Below are positions 57,837-64,000 of a DNA stretch of 64,000 bases, one piece after another. Below the pieces are notes generated by a model, which was not told the DNA's origin, made no database searches, and was given only the letters and a program-made list of their open reading frames with translations. Every line of letters starts with the position of its first letter. Position 1 is the first letter of the stretch. The position numbers and the translations under genes are program-made. This stretch comes from Galbitalea sp036491035 (GTDB lineage Bacteria; Actinomycetota; Actinomycetes; Actinomycetales; Microbacteriaceae): positions 19,218 through 83,217 of the forward strand of contig DASXCU010000109.1 of the NCBI GenBank assembly GCA_036491035.1. The letters are read 5' to 3'.

Positions 57837-58580
57837 TCACTCCCCGGCCGCCCGCTTGGCCTTCTCCCCGGCGAGCAGTCCGACGATCCGGGCTTCGATC
57901 GCGTCCGTTTGAACACCGAGCGTCTCCAGCTTTTCGGCCGTCTCATCACTCGTAGCGATGACGCCGAGAAGGATGTGCTCGGTGCCGATGTAGTTATGTC
58001 CCAGTCGCAGGGCAGCCTTCAGCGCCCCGCGCAGCGCTTCCTTCGCCTCGAGCGTGAAGGGCACCTGGCCCTCCGGCACAGACGCCTCACTGGTGCCGGC
58101 ATCCTCGGCAATGTCAAACGAGTCGAAGAGTTGTTTGTTCATCACCCCGGACTTGCGGAGAACAACGGCAGCCACTCCCTCTGGCTGAGTCAGCAACGCG
58201 AGGGTGAGATGAACTGGCGTTGTCTCGGCGGTGCCCGCCGCGCTTGCGATCCGGCGCGCGGCAGCGACGACACTGCGCGCTCGCGGAGTGAATCGACTGA
58301 ACAGGCCACCATCCGGTACCAGGTCGCTGAGGTCGGTTTTGGCGACGAACCGTTTCTGCACCGCCTGCTTGGAGACACCCATGCTCGCACCGATCTCGCT
58401 CCACGGTGCCCCCGAACGGCGTGCCTGGTCCACGAAGTACCCGATGAGGGCATCGGACTGCTCGTCCAGGGCGGCGGCCACGCTGACGGCGGTCGACAGG
58501 TCGTCGAGCGGAGCAGCGCTCTCGTGCAGGGACCTGACATAGGAAGTGAGGTTGTCGAGGGGAATCGGTGAGGTGGTCAT
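57837..58580 (-). CDS. Clp N-terminal repeat protein with HTH domain
   Basis: A 247-aa protein. The N-terminal part has a helix-turn-helix (about residues 58-77: APWSEIGASMGVSKQAVQKRFVAK), the C-terminal part a Clp_N double repeat: FTPRARSVVAAARRIASAAGTAETTPVHLTLALL (about 96-129) and FTLEAKEALRGALKAALRLGHNYIGTEHILLGVI (about 172-205). No AAA+ ATPase domain follows, so it is not a chaperone but a likely regulator or adaptor. The promoter is leaderless, with a perfect dyad directly before the ATG and a second one upstream, which indicates autoregulation. An aldo/keto reductase gene is divergent. Confidence 0.85.
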   Translation of the reverse strand: MTTSPIPLDNLTSYVRSLHESAAPLDDLSTAVSVAAALDEQSDALIGYFVDQARRSGAPWSEIGASMGVSKQAVQKRFVAKTDLSDLVPDGGLFSRFTPRARSVVAAARRIASAAGTAETTPVHLTLALLTQPEGVAAVVLRKSGVMNKQLFDSFDIAEDAGTSEASVPEGQVPFTLEAKEALRGALKAALRLGHNYIGTEHILLGVIATSDETAEKLETLGVQTDAIEARIVGLLAGEKAKRAAGE

Positions 58581-58601
58581 GCGTCAACCCTAGGTTGACG
58601 C
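58581..58601. promoter_or_regulatory. Operator 1 of the Clp_N-HTH gene
   Basis: GCGTCAACC-CTA-GGTTGACGC, a perfect inverted repeat directly before the ATG at 58580. It covers the minus-strand -10 TAGGGT (58587-58592), which ends 6 nt before the ATG. Confidence 0.75.
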
Positions 58602-58609
58602 GTAGTCTG

Positions 58610-58628
58610 CGTCAACCACGAGTTGACG
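58610..58628. promoter_or_regulatory. Operator 2 of the Clp_N-HTH gene
   Basis: CGTCAAC-CACGA-GTTGACG, a perfect inverted repeat. It covers the minus-strand -35 TTGACG (58610-58615), exactly 17 nt before the -10. Centres of the two operators are 28 bp apart. Confidence 0.75.
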
Positions 58629-58659
58629 ACGTTAGAAAATGTGAACGGTCACACCGGAC

Positions 58660-58665
58660 TAGGCT
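58660..58665 (+). promoter_or_regulatory. Leaderless -10 box of the aldo/keto reductase gene
   Basis: TAGGCT ends 6 nt before the ATG at 58672. Confidence 0.55.
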
Positions 58666-58671
58666 AAAAAC

Positions 58672-59682
58672 ATGAAATTCCGCTACCTCGGCAACTCCGG
58701 ATTCAAGATTTCCGAAATCACGTACGGTAACTGGCTGACCCACGGATCGCAGGTGGAGAACGACACGGCCACCCAGTGCGTCAAGGCGGCCATCGAGAAC
58801 GGCATCACCACGTTTGACACCGCGGATGTCTACGCGAATACGGCGGCCGAGACCGTGCTGGGCGCGGCCCTCAAGGGTGAGCGTCGTCAATCGATCGAGA
58901 TCTTCACTAAGGTGTTCGGTCCAACGGGGCCAAAGGGCCACAACGATGTCGGCCTATCCCGCAAGCACATCATGGAGTCCATCGACGGCTCGCTCGGTCG
59001 GCTGCAGACCGACTACGTCGACCTCTACCAGGCCCACCGCTTCGATTACGAGACTCCGCTCGAGGAGACCTTCCAGGCCTTCGCCGACGTCGTCCGCGCT
59101 GGCAAGGCGCTCTACATCGGTGTCAGCGAGTGGACGGCCGACCAGCTTCGTGCCGGCGCCGCGCTCGCTAGAGAGTTGAACATCCAGCTCATCTCCAACC
59201 AGCCGCAGTACTCCGCGCTCTACCGCGTGATCGAGGGCGAGGTCGTGCCGACCTCGAAGGAACTCGGCATCTCCCAGATCGTCTGGTCTCCCATCGCGCA
59301 GGGCGTGCTCACCGGAAAGTACAAGCCGGGTGCCGCACCACCAGAGGGTTCGCGCGCGACCGACGACAAGGGCGGCGCGAAGATGATCTCTCGCTTTATG
59401 AACGACGACATCCTCACCCGCGTGCAGAACCTCGCGCCGATCGCAGCCGAATTGAACCTGTCGCTCGCTCAGCTCGCGGTGGCGTGGGTTCTGCAGAACG
59501 AGAACGTTGCGTCCGCCATCATCGGGGCGTCTCGCCCGGAGCAGGTCAAGGAGAACGTCGCAGCGTCCGGGGTGGAAATCCCGGCCGAGCTGATGAGCAG
59601 GATCGACGAGGCGCTCGGCGACGCCGTGCTTCGGGATCCGGCGCTCACGCTGGAGTCATCCCCGAAGACTCGCGAGGCTTAG
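58672..59682 (+). CDS. Aldo/keto reductase (voltage-gated potassium channel beta-subunit-like)
   Basis: A 336-aa NADPH-dependent aldo/keto reductase. Family motifs: FRYLGNSGFKISEITYGNW at the start, FDTADVYANTAAETVLGAAL (about residues 48-67, catalytic D and Y), DYVDLYQAHRFDYETPLEE (about 114-132, catalytic H), IGVSEWTADQLR (about 151-162) and IIGASRPEQVKENV near the C-terminus. It resembles the YghZ/Kv-beta-like branch that reduces aldehydes such as methylglyoxal. It is divergent from the Clp_N-HTH regulator; operator 2 lies 44 nt before it, so it may be in the same regulon. Confidence 0.92.
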   Translation: MKFRYLGNSGFKISEITYGNWLTHGSQVENDTATQCVKAAIENGITTFDTADVYANTAAETVLGAALKGERRQSIEIFTKVFGPTGPKGHNDVGLSRKHIMESIDGSLGRLQTDYVDLYQAHRFDYETPLEETFQAFADVVRAGKALYIGVSEWTADQLRAGAALARELNIQLISNQPQYSALYRVIEGEVVPTSKELGISQIVWSPIAQGVLTGKYKPGAAPPEGSRATDDKGGAKMISRFMNDDILTRVQNLAPIAAELNLSLAQLAVAWVLQNENVASAIIGASRPEQVKENVAASGVEIPAELMSRIDEALGDAVLRDPALTLESSPKTREA

Positions 59683-60212
59683 GGCTTTCGCTTCTGCTCA
59701 GCGATCTTCGAGCCCATCCACTCGAACGACTCGTCCGTGAAGCACTCCGCGGGCAGGAAATTCAGGATGCGCGACTGACGTTGGCGCAGAACGATGAAGT
59801 CTCCGAACCGCTCCCAGTTCAGGTAGCGGTCGTAGGCCACCTCGGCGGTGTCCATCGGGCTGCGCATGAGGATCGTGTCCGATCGAAACCCGACCGCGAA
59901 TTCGGTCCCGCCCGGCACCTTCGCACGAAGACGACGCCGCTCGATGAGGAACCCGATTCCCGCCGCCAGGGCGATGATGACGAGGAAACCGGCGAGTCCG
60001 AGCAGTGCGAGCTGCAGCGCGTAGATCGGCCCGCTCTGCGGCACCGTCGCGATGAATGCCGCTGCGGCGAGCGCGATCGCAATGACGAACACCCGCACGA
60101 GTCCCGCCGAGCGAAGCAGAAGGTAGCGGTAGGACGTGATCGTCAGCTTCGACGGAAAGTCCGGCCGGACCGTGAACGACCGGTAGAAACGCAGGGGTTC
60201 TGGGTCGGTCAC
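59679..60212 (-). CDS. YcxB-like membrane protein
   Basis: A 177-aa protein. A short cytosolic part is followed by two membrane helices (about residues 39-57 and 66-88) and a C-terminal domain with the YcxB-like pattern YDRYLNWERFGDFIVLRQRQSRILNFLPAECF (about 127-158). The function of the family is unknown. Its stop overlaps the convergent aldo/keto reductase stop by 4 nt. It is divergent from the ECF sigma factor gene. Confidence 0.78.
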   Translation of the reverse strand: MTDPEPLRFYRSFTVRPDFPSKLTITSYRYLLLRSAGLVRVFVIAIALAAAAFIATVPQSGPIYALQLALLGLAGFLVIIALAAGIGFLIERRRLRAKVPGGTEFAVGFRSDTILMRSPMDTAEVAYDRYLNWERFGDFIVLRQRQSRILNFLPAECFTDESFEWMGSKIAEQKRKP

Positions 60213-60333
60213 GATTCTCCTGGTGCTGGTCTGCGGATCCTGGTCTCGCCGTAGCTGGTCCGTCTGGGCGGTCGGCTCATCCTAATTGCCCTCCTCTGGA
60301 CGGATGATTTTCAACCGCTCGGCCGAGTCGCGC

Positions 60334-60358
60334 GGAACCTTCTTTCGGTTGGCTTGTT
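60334..60358 (+). promoter_or_regulatory. Candidate ECF-type promoter of the sigma factor gene
   Basis: GGAACC at 60334-60339, then 16 nt, then GTT at 60356-60358: a typical ECF -35/-10 pair, about 50 nt before the ATG at 60410. It suggests that the sigma factor drives its own gene. Confidence 0.5.
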
Positions 60359-60409
60359 GCATTCCGGCTGTTGCTGGACATGTACCTGTGACCCACCGAA
60401 AGGGGAGAC

Positions 60410-60928
60410 ATGGCTATCACAACCGAAGCCGAATTCACCGAGGCGTATCGCGCTTCGTATCCCGACCTGTTGCGTTTCGTGCGGCGGCGGGCGCATCCGC
60501 TGAACGTCGACGACATCGTTGGCGAGACATTTCTCGCAGCGTGGCGGCGCCGACGCGAACTGCCCGCCGATGTGCGGCCGTGGCTGTTCCGCACCGCGCG
60601 CAACGCGATGCTGAACTCCAGTCGCGGTGCCAATCGGCAGACGGCGCTCGCGGTCCGGATCGGGCAGGCCGAGGACGTCGTCGATCGGGGCTTGTCTTCG
60701 ACCGATCAGCGGCTCGATCTCATCGCGGCATGGCGTGAGCTGCCCGCGATCGACCAGGAGGTGCTCGCCCTCTCGCTCTGGGAGGACCTCAGCTCGAAGG
60801 ATGCCGCGGCCACACTCGGCCTCAGTCGTGCCGCCTACGCGATGCGGCTCACCCGTGCCAAACGGTCGCTCGCATCCCTTCTCGCCTCGCCCGCCACCGG
60901 GCAAATCCCACTCGTACATTCCTCCTGA
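60410..60928 (+). CDS. ECF RNA polymerase sigma factor
   Basis: A 172-aa sigma-70 family factor with only regions 2 and 4. Region 2 (about residues 9-75): EAYRASYPDLLRFVRRRAHPLNVDDIVGETFLAAWRRR; region 4 (about 105-155): LPAIDQEVLALSLWEDLSSKDAAATLGLSRAAYAMRLTRAKRSL, with its helix-turn-helix. GGGGAG precedes the ATG. It lies 11 nt before a membrane protein gene that is the likely anti-sigma partner, and has a GGAACC...GTT promoter upstream that it may recognise itself. Confidence 0.92.
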   Translation: MAITTEAEFTEAYRASYPDLLRFVRRRAHPLNVDDIVGETFLAAWRRRRELPADVRPWLFRTARNAMLNSSRGANRQTALAVRIGQAEDVVDRGLSSTDQRLDLIAAWRELPAIDQEVLALSLWEDLSSKDAAATLGLSRAAYAMRLTRAKRSLASLLASPATGQIPLVHSS

Positions 60929-60939
60929 CTGGAAACGCC

Positions 60940-61755
60940 ATGAACACCACCGACCTACTGACCCAGCTCGACGCCGCTCCGGCGGCCCCCCTCACCGATG
61001 CCGAAGCCGCCCGCAGCGACGCGCTCCTGCGCGCGGTGATCGCCGATCGTGAACCGGCCCGCGCACCGCGGCCCGCGCGTTCCCACCGCGCACGCTACTG
61101 GGCCTTCGGCGTCGCCGGAGTGGCAGCGCTCGCGATCATCGCCACCGCCGCTCTCCATTTCCCACACTGGACGCCGCCCGCGCCGACCGGGCCGTCCGGC
61201 TCGACCGGGCCCCTCGCATCCGCCGACCTGGCCAGCTGGACCAGCGCACCAACGGGCCTTGCCGCCGGCGCGGCGAGCGTCCAGGCACCCGAGAAGTGGT
61301 GTCTCGACTCGATGAGTGGGGCGCCGGGCGCATCCAATGCGGGTGTGATCACAAACGTCGACCAGCGCGGCTCTATCACCTCGATGATCGTGAGCCGCGC
61401 CGGGTACACGATGCTCTGCATCGCCGGGCCGAACGCAACCGGGTTCTGGGAGGTCGATGGTGATCCGTCGGAACCGGGTCCCGCTCTGGCCCCGGCCCAG
61501 CTGACCGTGGAGTCCGAGGGTGCCCACGGCCAGGGAGCAACCGGTTTCGACTACATCGAGGGGCTCGCGGGAGCGGGCGTCGCCTCGGTCTCGTTCACGT
61601 CCGCGGGTCGCACGATCGACGCGACCGTCGCGAACGGGCGCTGGACCGCGTGGTGGCCGGATGCAGCCGCAACCGCCCAGCTCACGGGAACCGTGACCAT
61701 CACGAGCACCGACGGGTCCACGTCGACAGTGTCGGCTGCGGGACTTCAGAACTAG
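60940..61755 (+). CDS. Single-pass membrane protein, probable anti-sigma partner
   Basis: A 271-aa protein. A cytosolic N-terminus of about 50 residues (MNTTDLLTQLDAAPAAPLTDAEAARSDALLRAVI) is followed by one membrane helix near 53-72 and a long extracellular Gly/Ser/Thr/Ala-rich beta domain with one CLDSM and one LCIAG cysteine. The N-terminal part has the size of an anti-sigma domain, but no zinc-binding HxxxCxxC motif is seen. It follows the ECF gene by 11 nt. Role inferred from position. Confidence 0.7.
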   Translation: MNTTDLLTQLDAAPAAPLTDAEAARSDALLRAVIADREPARAPRPARSHRARYWAFGVAGVAALAIIATAALHFPHWTPPAPTGPSGSTGPLASADLASWTSAPTGLAAGAASVQAPEKWCLDSMSGAPGASNAGVITNVDQRGSITSMIVSRAGYTMLCIAGPNATGFWEVDGDPSEPGPALAPAQLTVESEGAHGQGATGFDYIEGLAGAGVASVSFTSAGRTIDATVANGRWTAWWPDAAATAQLTGTVTITSTDGSTSTVSAAGLQN

Positions 61756-61852
61756 CTCGTACTCCTGCAGGATGATCTTCCTGAGAATGACAGCCAACGG
61801 GCAGAAATCGGGCGTACTTTCGTTGCAGAAGCTTACGAAAGGCGCGTATCCG

Positions 61853-62953
61853 ATGTCCAAGCCATGGCTCAGGTGGACCCCAGCAGCGGTAGCAGTGATC
61901 GTCGTCGCCGGTGTTGCAGTCGCAGTACCGGCGACGGCGAGCGCATCCGTCAGCCTTCCGCCCAAGACTCCCGCGCAGGTGCTCGAGCTGGTGGCCGCCA
62001 GCAGGGTGCAGGCATTCTCCGGAACCGTCGAGGAGACCTCCGACCTCGGGATTCCCTCGCTCCCGGCGGGCAGCATGCCGTCCGGTTCTCAATCCTCCGG
62101 GGATGCCGCCGATCTGGCGCTCCTGACAGGGTCGAACAGCCTCCGCGTCTACGTGGATGGTCGCACTAAAGCTCGGGTGCAGGATCTCGAATCGCTCGCC
62201 GAGCGGGACGCGATTCGCAACGGCAACGACGTCTGGGTCTACGACTCGAAGGACAACTCGGTCGCGCACTCGACCCTGACCACGTCGCAGCGCCGCCCGT
62301 TCGCGCACGCCGGTGCAACATCCACGACGCCGACGTCGACGCCCGATCCCGCCGATTCCACTCCCGCGGGACTCGCGACGAAACTGATCGCGCAGCTGCG
62401 GAAGTCGAGCACGGTCAGCGTCGATTCGAACGTCCGCGTCGCCGGCCGACCGTCGTATGACCTGGTCCTCACCCCGAAGGTCACCGACACTCTGATCGGA
62501 TCCGTGTCGATCGCGGTCGACGCCGACACCGGCCTTCCGCTCCAGGTGCGAGTGAACGCTCGTGGCCAGAAGACCCCGGCGGTGAATATCGGATTCAGCA
62601 CGATAGATTTCGGGACGCCGTCCGCGTCGCTATTCGACTTCACTCCGCCCGCCGACGCCAAAGTCACCCAGCTCTCTTCGCCCTCGGGAAATGCCGGGGC
62701 CCGAAACGAGAGCGCGACGAAGGCCGCCGAGAAGGTCACCGGCCACGGCTGGGACGCGGTGGTCGCGGTTGCAGCTGGAGGATCGCTCGCCAAGCTCGAC
62801 TCATCCGCCGAATTCGGTGAACTGACGACCGCCGTTTCCGGCGGTCGGGTTCTGCACACCTCGCTCTTCAACATCCTGTTCACGACGGATGGCCGGGTCG
62901 TTGCCGGCGCCGTGTCCGTCGCTCGGCTCCAGGAAGTCGCAAGCGCGCAGTGA
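61853..62953 (+). CDS. Exported LolA/RseB-like lipid-binding protein
   Basis: A 366-aa secreted protein. The signal peptide (WTPAAVAVIVVAGVAVAVPATASA) ends near residue 33. The mature part shows the LolA/RseB-type half-barrel: SRVQAFSGTVEETSDLGIPSLP (about 48-69), LRVYVDGRTKARVQ, NDVWVYDSKDNSVAHSTL (about 124-141), and SYDLVLTPKVTDTLIGSVSIAVDADTGLPLQVRV (about 202-235). Such proteins bind lipid or sense envelope damage. With the sigma/anti-sigma pair upstream it may be the signal sensor, or it may load cargo for the ABC transporter downstream. The ATG at 61853 follows GAAAGG. Confidence 0.75.
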   Translation: MSKPWLRWTPAAVAVIVVAGVAVAVPATASASVSLPPKTPAQVLELVAASRVQAFSGTVEETSDLGIPSLPAGSMPSGSQSSGDAADLALLTGSNSLRVYVDGRTKARVQDLESLAERDAIRNGNDVWVYDSKDNSVAHSTLTTSQRRPFAHAGATSTTPTSTPDPADSTPAGLATKLIAQLRKSSTVSVDSNVRVAGRPSYDLVLTPKVTDTLIGSVSIAVDADTGLPLQVRVNARGQKTPAVNIGFSTIDFGTPSASLFDFTPPADAKVTQLSSPSGNAGARNESATKAAEKVTGHGWDAVVAVAAGGSLAKLDSSAEFGELTTAVSGGRVLHTSLFNILFTTDGRVVAGAVSVARLQEVASAQ

Positions 62954-63906
62954 CGGAGGCCGAACTCGCGATCGAAACCCGCGGGCTGACCAAACGGTTC
63001 GGCGGCTATGCCGCGGTCAAGGGCATCGACCTGAGCGTTCCGCACGGTTCGGTGTTCGGATTCCTCGGACCCAACGGGTCGGGTAAGACGACCACCATCC
63101 GGATGCTTCTCGGCCTCGCCTCCCCGACCGAGGGAGAGGCGCGCGTGCTCGGGGTATCGATGCCCCGTGAGAACGCGCGAGTACTGCCCCGCGTCGGAGC
63201 GCTCGTCGAAGGGCCGGGGTTCTATCCGTACCTCTCCGGTGCCGACAACCTCAGGCGACTCGACAGTGCCGACCGGTATGCACCCGGCCGCACGCGACGC
63301 ACCCGGGTTGCGGATGCGCTAGAGCGCGTCGGACTGTCCGCCGCCGCGGGCAAGAAGGTCAAGGCCTACTCGCTCGGCATGAAGCAGCGCCTCGGCATCG
63401 CTAACGCTCTGCTCACTCCGCGGGAGCTGCTCATCCTCGACGAGCCCACGAACGGCCTGGATCCGCAGGGCACCCGCGAGGTTCGGGCCCTGGTTCGGTC
63501 GCTCGCCGCCCAGGGCACCACGATCTTCGTCTCGAGCCACCTGCTCGCGGAGATCGAGCAGATCTGCACGCACGCGGCCGTGATGAGCGCCGGCAGTCTC
63601 GTCGCGCAAGGCACCCTGGACGACCTGCGCAGGGTCGGTCGACCGCGCGCGAGAGTCGCGACGCCGGATGGGGCCGCGGCCATGGCCGTGCTCGAAAAGC
63701 TGGGGATGACCGCCGAGCCGTCCTCGAGCGAGTCAACCGAACCCGAGGTGATCGCCACTCTGGGCGACAAGCCGCTCGAGCCGGATGCGATCGTCGCGGC
63801 GCTCGTGAGATCGAAGGTGCGGGTGCGCGCATTCGCCGTCGAGTCACCCAGCCTCGAGGACCGATTCGTTTCGCTGACCGGTGAGGGGTTCAATGTTGAC
63901 CACTGA
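62950..63906 (+). CDS. ABC transporter ATP-binding protein (exporter type)
   Basis: A 318-aa ATPase. Walker A GPNGSGKT (about residues 39-46), signature YSLGMKQRLGIANALL (about 140-155), Walker B LLILDEPTNGLDP (about 158-170), H-loop VSSHLLAEIEQ (about 195-205). The C-terminal 80 residues form the DrrA-type extension. The GTG start overlaps the stop of the LolA-like gene by 4 nt, and its end overlaps a permease gene by 14 nt. It drives export of a lipid, peptide or drug. Confidence 0.92.
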   Translation: MTEAELAIETRGLTKRFGGYAAVKGIDLSVPHGSVFGFLGPNGSGKTTTIRMLLGLASPTEGEARVLGVSMPRENARVLPRVGALVEGPGFYPYLSGADNLRRLDSADRYAPGRTRRTRVADALERVGLSAAAGKKVKAYSLGMKQRLGIANALLTPRELLILDEPTNGLDPQGTREVRALVRSLAAQGTTIFVSSHLLAEIEQICTHAAVMSAGSLVAQGTLDDLRRVGRPRARVATPDGAAAMAVLEKLGMTAEPSSSESTEPEVIATLGDKPLEPDAIVAALVRSKVRVRAFAVESPSLEDRFVSLTGEGFNVDH

Positions 63907-64000
63907 CACCGTTCGTCCGCGGGCGGCGAGCGGCCTTTCGCTCCTCGGCACCGAGCTCTCCGTCCTATTCCGTCGTCGCCGGACGTGGGCGATGCTGGGA
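63893..64000 (+). CDS. ABC-2-type permease (cut by right window edge)
   Basis: The first 36 codons of a protein that starts at ATG 63893 and overlaps the ATPase gene by 14 nt. The N-terminus MLTTDTVRPRAASG is followed by LSLLGTELSVLFRRRRTWAMLG, the amphipathic coupling helix and basic loop that open ABC-2 permeases. The membrane part lies outside the window. It is the channel partner of the upstream ATPase. Confidence 0.78.
   Translation, partial: MLTTDTVRPRAASGLSLLGTELSVLFRRRRTWAMLG

Noticed and set aside
1..64000. Search for insertion sequences, integrase, attachment sites, prophage and CRISPR
   Set aside because: No transposase, integrase, phage or Cas-like translation and no spaced repeat array was seen; tRNA-Ala has no adjacent integrase.

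Overview
The window is a 64 kb stretch of a high-GC Gram-positive chromosome. The gene content points to an actinobacterium, most likely Micrococcales and probably Microbacteriaceae. The signs are the SCO1664 / DUF3090 / MSMEG_4193 trio, the DUF6230-DUF6114 pair, a GlpR/SepX-like membrane protein next to galU and a RimJ-type acetyltransferase, a RavA/ViaA-like pair of the mycobacterial Rv0958/Rv0959 kind, and many start codons that sit 6-7 nt after a TANNNT box (leaderless promoters). I see no insertion sequence, integrase, phage gene, CRISPR array, rRNA or origin. The genus is an inference.

Layout. 1-2650: an enoyl-CoA hydratase (cut by the window edge) and an SDR dehydrogenase in one operon, a truncated haemoglobin, and a flavodoxin-fold reductase. 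2731-4498: a DUF6230 / DUF6114 / proline-rich exported protein operon. 4689-10126: small membrane proteins, an AraC regulator, a VOC protein, a stand-alone TOPRIM protein, an acyltransferase and a Ser/Thr kinase with a GAF domain. 10366-16817: a CHAP cell-wall protein behind a folded leader, a 1252-aa helicase-nuclease-like protein whose key catalytic residues are lost, a coupled 49-aa protein, MscL, an FmdB zinc ribbon and 5-formyl-THF cyclo-ligase. 16857-19602: galU, a RimJ-like acetyltransferase, a GlpR/SepX-like protein and tRNA-Ala(CGC).

19674-22724 is a compact accessory island. A MarR regulator diverges from three tandem genes: a propeller-like protein, an Ig-like-domain protein and a VOC protein. 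Two perfect 6-6-6 operators lie between them. 23131-28516 holds an M23 peptidase, an XRE membrane regulator and the RavA/ViaA-like pair.

28518-38660 reads as one amino-sugar catabolic locus. A five-gene operon on the minus strand (SIS isomerase/deaminase, ROK kinase, NagA/AgaA deacetylase, PfkB sugar-phosphate kinase, class II aldolase) contains every step expected for N-acetylgalactosamine to triose phosphates. It diverges from a DeoR regulator, a Gfo/Idh/MocA protein and a carbohydrate ABC importer. A shared TCATTTC motif lies in both regulatory regions. 38695-40604 is the conserved MSMEG_4193 / DUF3090 / SCO1664 operon.

41179-48747 is a peptide/nickel-type ABC importer co-transcribed with an FMNH2-dependent monooxygenase and an FMN reductase. 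This suggests scavenging of sulfur or a similar element from an imported organic compound. A 16-nt direct repeat lies upstream, with a divergent 21-codon ORF that has a strong ribosome-binding site. 48774-54841 carries two MarR regulators (one with twin dyad operators), a DUF6069 protein, a rhomboid-like protein, a fatty-acid desaturase, an HtrA-like protease, a YCII-like protein and a lipoprotein. 54838-60212 carries a 975-aa SARP/BTAD regulator, a Clp_N-HTH protein that probably represses itself from a leaderless promoter, an aldo/keto reductase and a YcxB-like protein. 60410-64000 is an ECF sigma factor with a membrane partner, a LolA/RseB-like exported protein and an ABC exporter cut by the right edge.
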